A program made the translations under genes and the position numbers. A stretch of 64,000 nt of DNA, from NCBI GenBank assembly GCA_021234155.1, contig JAJEKV010000064.1:4528001-4592000 (forward strand), given 5' to 3'. This document shows, in pieces, positions 56,750 to 64,000 of this stretch (the stretch's first letter is position 1; each line of letters starts with the position of its first letter). A model generated the notes under the pieces. It saw only the letters and a program-made list of their open reading frames with translations. It did not search any database and was not told the origin of the DNA. This stretch comes from Isoetes taiwanensis (taxonomy: Eukaryota > Streptophyta > Lycopodiopsida > Isoetales > Isoetaceae).

Positions 56750-57617
56750 ATGGATTTGAATAGCATCCCATCAGACCTGTATGAAGAAGATGCAATGGAG
56801 TTTGTTCCTTCCACCCTGAAGATCACGCATCTGACGAAGGAGATGGAGATGACGAAGAGGATAATAGCCAGCCAAATGCCAGCAAGAAGAGGGACCTGTG
56901 GCGTGATGCTGCAGTTGAAATGCTGGTGGAGCAGTTACTGTGATGTGAAAGTTAATAAGCTCCAATTGGGCAATTTTAGAATCAAGGACTATGCAGCAAT
57001 CGCATTACGTATCAATGAGTCTCTGGGCACTGTTTATACTGGCAAACAGGTCAAGAATAAGGTAGAGTGTTTGGTTAAGAAGTACAAGAAGGAGAAGGAC
57101 AGAGAGTCTAGAACTGGATCCACTCCCAGTGAGTGGAAAATTTTTGACCAATTCGATGCAGTTCTTGGGGAATCCTCAAAGGTGTGGATCAACGGATATT
57201 GGGTTCAGAAGTGGGACGAAGCGAAAGCAGACAGCTGCAAGTTTGAATGCTTCAAAGGCTAATTTGAAAACCAAGAAGTTTTGCAATCCTACTTCAGTCG
57301 CCAGTTCTCAGGCCCCAGTTTCCGAGTATGTTGTGATGAAACCACCAGAAACATCCAAATCAGCTCCTGTTTATTTAGATGACAGTGATGAGAATGATGA
57401 GCAAGAACCGGGCATCGAGGTTGATTCCCCTCCAGCAAAGCAGGCTCCACAGGAGCGCAAGAAATCTGGATCTAGCCTTCGTGGGAAGAAGACGAAGGCC
57501 AGACGGAATGAGGAGGGTGCCAAAGCTGCAGCTACCATTTTAGCTCAGGCCATGAAAGATGTGACTAATGTTCATAAGGACCTGAAGCTGATGGAACTAG
57601 CCCAGCGAAATGACTAG
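56750..57617 (+). pseudogene. Trihelix / Myb-SANT-like DNA-binding protein, frameshifted
   Basis: It reads MDLNSIPSDLYEEDAMEF, an acidic stretch (DEGDGDDEEDN), then KRDLWRDAAVEMLVEQ and LGNFRIKDYAAIALRINESL, GKQVKNKVECLVKKYKKEKD, SEWKIFDQFDAVLGESS. This is the W...Y/F...W pattern of trihelix/Myb-like domains. It ends in a Lys-rich region and a coiled tail (MKDVTNVHKDLKLMELAQRN). Three frame changes are needed (near 56815, 56933 and about 57185-57215), each a single base, so it is called a pseudogene unless they are sequencing errors. A Myb-like protein of a PIF/Harbinger transposon is an alternative origin; no transposase is nearby. Confidence 0.65.
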
Positions 57618-58500
57618 GAGAATTATGGGGCTACTAGGCACATTGGGCTGCTTAGTCTAGGAGTCTGACTCCATCGTAACCAACACAACATGGCAATGAA
57701 CTATGGACTCTAGTCTCCTGCAGGAAAAATCAATGGACTCCAATAATGATAGATTCTAAGATCCGAATGACAATTCTAAAAACAGAAGAATAAGCAAGGG
57801 TACCATGCCTGCCTAGAATCCGACGGAAAATCCTGAAAGAAAAAGTAGAATCGTTCGAAAATTCAATGCTCTAAGATGGTTTAGGGTGCTGTCCAGATTG
57901 TCGGACCATCCGCCATCGCTAGCCCCCCTCTAAAACCTTCAGATATCTCTTAGTTGCTTACACAGAAATTCGAAGGCGGTGCTGGCAAAAAAAGAAAAGA
58001 AAAAAACAAATATGTCGAGCGGATCTTGCTTGCTTGCAGAGATCCGATCATCTCTTCTTCTCATTTTTTACTTTGCCTCTTCTCTGTACGTCCTGTTTCT
58101 TCCGTGTGCGTCGACCATGCCGAATTTGCAAGAGCGACAGCTACCTGCAAGAGCCGAATTTGGCCTCAGCGACACCTACAGAGACCGGATTTGGCATCAA
58201 GCTCTCTGGGCGCCAAGTGCCCCACAAGCATGTGAACTATTTTCCGGCTCAGAAGCTTCATTCAAAAAGAAAATACCCTTTCTTTCCAAAACCGAAGTGC
58301 CAACAGACGTATTTATATACGAATACCTCAATAAACCTTTATTTCCAAAACCGAAGTGCCAACATCATCATTAGACGTATTTATATACGGATACCTCAAT
58401 AAACCTTTAAAAACCTTAAGTTATAAACATACAGCATGTGATTGTGGAAACATTATTGCTTTCTAGTTACCCTTGCCAACAAGGACTTCGTAATAGTAAA
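57618..58500. other. Non-coding region with a tandem duplication
   Basis: A unit of about 60 bp starting tttccaaaaccgaagtgcc and containing tatttatatacg and ctcaataaaccttt occurs at 58283-58341 and 58342-58408. No gene supported. Confidence 0.5.
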
Positions 58501-58591
58501 GGCCAAGAGCAAGCCATTTCGCCTGTAAGGGCCTGGCGAGCCCGTTAGGGTGAGCCAAGTCCGAGCCAGGCAAAATGGCTTGCTCTTGGCC
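58501..58591. repeat. Foldback with 25-bp arms
   Basis: The left arm 58501-58525 (ggccaagagcaagccattt...) and right arm 58567-58591 are inverted copies with one mismatch. The 41-nt loop holds a further inverted pair (gcctggc with gccagg). It directly precedes the SINE-like sequence. Confidence 0.8.
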
Positions 58592-58715
58592 TCTCTCTTT
58601 GTTCGGTTTATTGGCTAGTCCATTGGGTTAGCAACTAAGAGATCTTGTGTTCAAGTCTCTGGGGGTCCGTCAAATGTCCTCATGGACGTCACCAATGTGG
58701 CATGACGTAAAAATA

Positions 58716-58745
<30 letters not shown>
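58592..58745 (+). mobile_element. tRNA-derived SINE with (TATC)n tail
   Basis: A tRNA-like head with an A-box-like tggctagtccattgg (about 58610) and ttagcaactaagag, then a B-box-like tgttcaagtctc (about 58649-58660) at normal tRNA spacing, a short body, and a tail of seven TATC units (58717-58744). It lacks a complete tRNA cloverleaf, so it is not a tRNA gene. Family unknown. Confidence 0.6.
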
Positions 58746-58746
<1 letters not shown>

Positions 58747-60000
58747 ACATAAAGGAACAGATGACGATATTTTGGCGCTCCTCCTTGATCGTTGAAGCTG
58801 AAACATCCAAGAAATTCCTCGGCCCTGATGTTCGAAATCAAGTGATCATCAAGAGGACTATTGCTGGATATAAAATGGGTTGTAATCTTAAGAAATATCG
58901 CCATTTGTTTTTGAGATCTGTGGGCTCTGATAATACTGAACCATTTGACAATTGCAATGAGTACATGGTAGAGATCATGCAACGTCACTTAGTTATCCTA
59001 AAGAAAAAATTTGTGCATTGATCACCCTCACAAAACTACTGCAGCTCTGCCTTAATCTTGGCATATTAGATTTGGTCTTCCTCCAGGGTCTTAATTTGTG
59101 GTAGGATATCTCTTTTCTAGACTCCAGATAAGATCCTCTGCCGAGAAAGAAGGAGGTCATAATATAGGGTATCCAATGTAGCATGACTCGCTATCACAAG
59201 TTGCCAACTCTGCTCCTTAGCAAATTGTTTCACTGATGTACCTACATTTACAACTCCTACCATATCTTGACATCGACCAACGACTATTGACCAAATGCCA
59301 TGACAATAATCCTGGAAATTCTCATCCCTCAACAACCTTACATTTATACAGAAGCATGTGCAACCCAGACGGAACACAGGCAAAGCTGAAAGGAACTGTA
59401 GGTGATGATCTGCATGTGAGTTGTCACAAAGGCACGACCAGAAAAGTCCTGGAAATGACAAGCAAAGTTCCACCATTCCAATAAACCCTGTCAAGAGGTA
59501 AGCTCCGAGGACCATCACCAATGAGGCTATTACACCAAGTGAAACCTCCCCTCACCATCTACCTCAAACTGATTGCAATCATGAAAAAGATGATGCCATT
59601 GCTAGTGCCATTGCTAGTGCTAAAACCCAGACACAATGTTAGAAGTGGCTCCCAGCCGATCGGCCTCTACCTCGACCATGTTAAAATCCCTCAGAAGCAA
59701 CCAAGAGATATGCAGATTCTGCTAAGCATATTATACCTCAAAGAGGCCATAACAAAGCTCTTTGGCAGGTCTGTTATGTGCCTACACATTCATTAAGCCA
59801 TATTGAAACTTATGTTCAGACCATAAAATAATAGTCCACCTACCAACGCAGTCGACCTGCGTAGTAGTAACCTAGATGGAGAGAGTCCAGGCTATAACTA
59901 CATCAACACTAGAGACTGCAGCTGCAACTAAGGTATTGAATCGCCGATGAATCATGTTTGCCAACTTCGAAACATCACCTCTGCAACAATTATGTCCTTG
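58746..60000 (-). mobile_element. LINE ORF2 fragment: endonuclease and pre-RT region
   Basis: Minus strand, in order from high to low coordinates: YGLMNV and HNRPAKEL (endonuclease), WLLLRDFNMVEVEADRLG (GDFNM-type site with G to R), FTWCNSLIGDG, LDRVYWNGGTLLVI, a site where SDH reads ADHH, then RLLRDENFQDYCHGIWS, LLLSRQRILSGV, EGDQCTNFFFRITK and MYSLQLSNGSVLSEPTDL, the typical stretch before RT. RT itself is absent. Stops and frameshifts are common. Two of the endonuclease catalytic positions are changed, so it is inactive. Confidence 0.72.
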
Positions 60001-61265
60001 GAGATACATTCTTCTTTAAGGGGACAGAGGCCACCTCCTGAATATTCCATGAAACTAACGGCATTGACTTTTTAAGGAGATAGGATCAGGAGTAGGATCA
60101 GAAGCAACCATTGGCGGTACATGAGCATCTATAAATCTAGTCTAGACCTGTGCTAGTAAGCTAATCGCATCGACAATATTCGCCCATTGCATTGGCACAA
60201 AGCAACCATGATGACAGTAGAAGGAGCATGTAGCTATGAGGCACCATGTCGGAGATGCTGAGGGGCCAAGGACTCAAAATCCTTAGCTGTCTTGCAAGGT
60301 TGACAAAAATATGGTGGATGCACAGGCGGGTGGTTAAAAACCACAAAGGTCAATCTCCATGGCATGAGCACATGCCTCCTCTATATTCTCTTGTCACCTT
60401 TGAATTTCTCCTAACCGTTCCCTTTGATGATCAATGAAGAGTCGGAAGGACCAACACAGGGTAGTCACAGAGACATCCATTGAAGCAGGGACTGAGAGGG
60501 CATAAAATGAGGGCCAAAAGTTGAAGGAACCATTGGCTGGGATGAAATAGACATGTGGTACTGAGAAAAAAGCGACGCATCAGGAATATAAGAGCCAACT
60601 CAAGGCTACTAAGCAACCTCAACTTAAAAGGAAAGAACATTGGCCCACTTTGAACGTTAATTTTTCAGGGCAACTCACGATCAATGGGCCTGGCAACATA
60701 AACCTTTGTAAGAACCACTAGTGGTAGAATGTCGAATGTAGAGGTCAATTTCATGAGCCACGGCAGAGATGAATTCAAAATCCTATTTCATGAAGAAAGT
60801 CATCAAGAGCAATCTAAAAAGGGGCTCGTAAAACATCTGGCTTGTCTGGAAAGGAACCTGGCAAATAATTCTGATATAAAAGAAAATACCTCACAAAGGA
60901 TCAACACCCCATTCAATGCGTTGTACAGCTGGCTCTAGAGATCCAAACATGAGCACAAAATAACATTTCTTTTTTGCCACCAACTTAGTAAATTGATATG
61001 CAAGGAACCAAAGCGCTTGAAAGCAGATCGACACTCTTGCATCTCATGAAAGCCATCCTTGAGTGGGAGCTAAGCATCCAAGGCATCTTGCTTCAACTTC
61101 TGCAGGTATGATACCACCTCCTTCTTGTTGTTATCCACCCTGGTGGAGATAGCATCTGAAACTCGAGAGGAAGTGGCAGGGAAGGATATGCCTTTGCAGA
61201 GCCATTGAGAAAAATGGGTTCCAGCAATACGAGCTACTATATCAAGGAATCTCCAATGAGCAGAG
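60001..61265 (-). mobile_element. Probable ORF1 region of the same minus-strand LINE
   Basis: An open minus-strand stretch (about 61265-61070) reads WRFLDIVARIAGTHFSQWLC and RVSDAISTRVDNNKKEVVSY, ending at a TAG. With the hAT element removed it joins in frame to coding text at 61943-61990. Further down the frames are broken and no DUF4283 motif can be named. The call rests on position and strand, upstream of the LINE endonuclease. Confidence 0.35.
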
Positions 61266-61935
61266 CAGGGTAGCCCTTAAGGACGAAAGTTCGCCAAAAG
61301 GCTATTTTTTAAGGGTATCGAAAAATTTTGACACTATGGTTTAGTAGGGCCCGTTATAGATGAAAAAAATAAAATTAGCCAACTTTTCTACAAACAAATC
61401 TCGCTCCACTTAAAAATTCGCCACATCCACTAAGCATCATAACTATGGATTCGCCTTATCCTCTACCCTCTTCTCGAAGATTTCTTAAGGAATCGCCTAA
61501 TATTCTAGGCTTTCTTCATAACCTAATCTATTCTCCATATACATCCAAGTACATATGATAGTTTTAAGAGTTATTCTTGTAGCTATTGGGTTTTAAATAT
61601 TTCTAAGATTGCACTGGAGAGCAGTTTTTTACAAGCCACATTCTCATTTGCAAAGGTTAAGTTGTGGTATTGCATCATGCGACTATAGTTATAATGTGTT
61701 TGTGTCTTTGATTAAATATGGATGTCAGTGAATAAAATTTCACCACAGAAATTGCACTTGAAAAATAAAGACACATAAATCTTGGCAAAATAATATTGGC
61801 CATGATTCGCCTAGATTTCTATAAAAAACATTCAAGTCTAGAAAATATTCGCCAGCATAACTAATCTTGCAACTCTATTATTCGCCCGACCTTCTAAATT
61901 ATGCTTAAATAAATTGGGCCTTAAGGGCAACCCTG
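61266..61935. mobile_element. Non-autonomous hAT transposon (670 bp)
   Basis: The ends are inverted repeats of 17 bp with one mismatch, starting CAGGGTAGCCCTTAAGG on the left and CAGGGTTGCCCTTAAGG on the right read in reverse. GAGCAGAG flanks both sides (61258-61265 and 61936-61943), an exact 8-bp duplication. CAGGG ends and 8-bp duplications are hallmarks of hAT elements. TTCGCC occurs six times inside, all in the same orientation (61290, 61417, 61450, 61806, 61848, 61881), plus a variant at 61491: possible subterminal transposase-binding repeats. No transposase frame. Confidence 0.9.
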
Positions 61936-62107
61936 GAGCAGAGGCGGTCATAGCTAGAGTAGAGACCAGTAGGAAGGCAGCAGGAGACGTAAAAGCAAGT
62001 GTTGGAGAGCAAGTGTTGGAAGCGGAGGAAACTCATCTAGTCTTGATGGAGATTGATGCAAAGAGGCCTCAAAAGATATCATTGTAGAGGCTATAATAGA
62101 AGAAGAT
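61936..62107 (-). mobile_element. Minus-strand LINE segment between two insertions
   Basis: Open on the minus strand (LHQSPSRLDEFPPLPTLAL), and readable across both insertion sites: into 63467 and above on one side, and into 61265 and below on the other. Likely the N-terminal part of the LINE ORF1; unproven. Confidence 0.35.
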
Positions 62108-63450
62108 GGGCTTGGCCATTCTGGATTTGGCGCTGCATAGTAAGGTGTTGGTCTCCAAGTTTGTTTGGAGCACTCTGCAGGATAGAGCATCTTCTCCTGG
62201 TGCGGCGTTGTTGTTGCAGTCTCTTCGCCATTGTGTGGCATTTGGGAAGTCGTCTGTGCATGTGGAGTTGCCCTGGGCACTGTTGTATGGTCTCCGGCCT
62301 TTCCCACATGCATCCGCTTTTCTCACGGGGGTGTTGCGGGCTTGGGATCATGTGCGTGTGCTCTTCCAGCTAGATTATACCTCAGTTTATCACCACTCTT
62401 CTCCTTTCCGTGGGTTCCTCTACCCCTAGCAAGACTTGCCCTTGGTCGCCACATGCATGCATGCTCGGGACGCAGAGCCGTTGGAGGCGAAGCTGTCGTG
62501 CTCACCCTTGGAGGATTGGTATTGGGGTGGTCGACTAGCTTTGTGGGAGTTTCTTCGAGCTTCGCTTTCGCCGAGGGGCGTGATCGGGCTATCACGGGAA
62601 CAAGTGGGGAGTATTCCGCTACACATACCTATAGTCCTTCGGGATGATGTGGTGGTGCGGGGTTTGAAAGGTTCATCCGGATGTTGTGTCTTCTTGTTTT
62701 GTGCGGTCTTGTTACCGAAAGTGCGGCTATTCATGACACTCTGCTTGCCGGGCAAGTGGTCTCTGCGACTTCCGTGTTCTCGATGGCTTTCGGTTTGGGC
62801 GTGGACATGGAGCTCGCTTCCCCACCAAAGGTTAGGGTGCTTCGCGGGTGGCGGTGGTGCACCGTGATCGTGGTGAATGTCCTTGTGAGTCGGGTTTAGG
62901 GCGGTGTGAGTCCTCTCGCCCCTTGTTGTGGCCTTCATCGTGAGACTGTGGAGCATTGTGCGGTTTTATGCCCTCACTTGCAGCCTACCCGGATTGGGTC
63001 GGGGGCTCTGTTTTAGGTGAGATTGACTAGCAAACAATTCGCTTCATGTGTATCCTGGTGCTTGGCCGCTCTTGCGGCAGCAAGCCTTGCATCTGTGCGT
63101 GGCTCGGTTGGTGTGGCTGATTTGGAAGGGGCGGCGATTGTGGATCTTTCAGGGGATTCAGCAGCCTGCAGCCTCTCTGATTCCTCGACTCAGGTACAAG
63201 CTATTTCAAAGCTTTCTGGTGTTCCCGGGATTAGTAGAGCGGAAGTTTGCCATTTGGCGGGACTTCTTGGGTGTTGTAGATGGTGATGGTCGGTTTGTAC
63301 AGCAGTAGAGTTGCAGTTTTTCTGTGAGTTTGTTGTGGAGTGTCGAGGTATCGCTGTCTCTTTGGGGCAGTTCTCCTTCCTCCTCACTTGCTTTGTAACA
63401 TTACCATTCTTTTAATATATTGATGGCACAGTTCTTCAAAAATATATATA
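62108..63450 (+). mobile_element. 5'-truncated LINE with 16-bp target duplication
   Basis: tataatagaagaagat occurs at 62092-62107 and again at 63451-63466, exactly bordering this 1343-bp segment, whose 3' end is A/T-rich (ttcttcaaaaatatata). It begins inside ORF2 after RT (LALHSKVLVSKFVW), continues ELPWALLYGLRPFPHAS and SAFLTGVLRAWDHV, has a Cys/His finger near 62920-62970 (ETVEHCAVLCPHL) and the last part WLIWKGRRLWIFQG. It is GC-rich compared with its flanks. The finger and some frames are damaged. A truncated insertion by target-primed reverse transcription explains all of this. Confidence 0.85.
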
Positions 63451-63466
63451 TATAATAGAAGAAGAT

Positions 63467-64000
63467 AGAGTGGGAGCAATAAACTGAGTAGAAGAAAACT
63501 TCAACAATGCTATGGTCAAGATGCACAGAGGAAACCTTTCCCTTTCATCAACGCCCAAAGTAGTTATGCTATTATTAGTTACATTTGGGCCTTCACAAAG
63601 CAGTCTATGAGTGGCAGTAACACCCACACACGGTGAAGCCACAATGGAATTCTTTTTAGCATTCAATTCTCTCATGCTTAATATACCCGATACGACTAGA
63701 ACTTGTCATCTCTGCCAAAAGCCAAAAGGGGGCCGAAATGTTAAAGATGTTTTAAAAGTGTTGTGGGCAAGATAATTATCGATGGAGATCCCTTCTTCAA
63801 GCTTTCTAAATGCCCGAGCATGCCCAAAATCGACACTGATTGCGAGAGCTATGGAAAAAAAAGAGGGGAAGAAGCTGCAGCCATACCCTACCATCGCCAA
63901 TGAAGGTCGAAGTGATCAGACATGTTCTTGCTAATAGTTAATTGAGGAATCTTAAAGTTCAATATGATATGTCAAATATTTTCACTTCCACTAATGGAAT
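63467..64000 (-). other. Flank of the truncated LINE; possible start of the minus-strand LINE ORF1
   Basis: A minus-strand frame at 63675-63467 (MRELNAKKNSIVASPC, VTNNSITTLGVDERER) would continue into 62107 and below if the LINE insertion were absent. A second frame (63900-63706) is in a different phase. No domain can be named. Confidence 0.3.

Noticed and set aside
58600-58680. Possible tRNA gene
   Set aside because: A- and B-box-like words are present but acceptor and anticodon stems do not close; a SINE explains the tail.
58647-59021. 124-residue plus-strand frame
   Set aside because: The minus strand here reads LINE pre-RT motifs (EGDQCTNFFFRITK, SLQLSNGSVLSEP), so the plus-strand frame is a shadow and begins inside the SINE tail.
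62426-62956. 176-residue minus-strand frame, and other long frames on both strands nearby
   Set aside because: The GC-rich LINE insertion has few stop codons in any frame; only the plus strand shows LINE motifs and a 3' tail.

Overview
The window is nuclear DNA of a land plant. A spliced, plant-like VMS1/ANKZF1 gene, an LRR N-terminal exon pair and a trihelix-like gene remnant sit in a background of Ty1/copia, Ty3/gypsy, LINE, SINE and DNA-transposon sequence. Nothing bacterial, organellar or viral was seen. The nested LINEs and a gypsy element with a predicted self-priming site would suit a fern or other non-seed plant, but this placement is an inference and the species cannot be named from the sequence.

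Layout. 0-4.6 kb: a Tourist-like MITE (239-424), then VMS1 (seven exons, 797-4534), the only gene in the window that looks complete. 4.6-9 kb: non-coding DNA with a strong foldback (5751-5862), a minus-strand LINE scrap and a decayed copia pol. 8.9-30.7 kb: a nest three levels deep. A minus-strand LINE is split by a 19.1 kb minus-strand LTR retrotransposon (9913-29046; 5-bp target duplication AGGCA; tRNA-Met primer site and polypurine tract visible). That element is itself interrupted by an 8.2 kb LINE (11755-19914), whose ORF2 carries a 260-bp MITE. 30.7-34.9 kb: a 3'-truncated Ty3/gypsy element with a sushi/Tf1-like gag and a predicted self-priming site. 35-55 kb: a collinear pair of duplicated blocks (35784-36263 with 39577-42083, against 47293-47772 with 52300-54904) carrying LINE 3' ends. 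A decayed copia 3' half lies at 42084-44213 and a decayed gypsy pol at 48530-50864. 55-58 kb: the first two exons of an LRR protein gene and a frameshifted trihelix-like gene. 58.5-64 kb: a foldback, a tRNA-derived SINE, and a minus-strand LINE broken by a hAT MITE (61266-61935, 8-bp TSD) and by a 5'-truncated LINE (62108-63450, 16-bp TSD).

The most unusual object is the LINE at 11755-19914. Upstream of its endonuclease/RT ORF2 it carries five further open frames on the same strand: two adjacent frames that resemble each other, a DUF4283/zinc-knuckle ORF1, a 94-residue frame with a hydrophobic segment, and a 179-residue frame of unknown type. They are separated by 18, 12, 4, 51 and 10 nt, an operon-like packing that is odd for a LINE. 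The second is a five-copy array of two-tier hairpins, mostly about 212 bp apart, in the 5' leader of the large LTR element. Third is the self-priming signature in the gypsy element at 30683.
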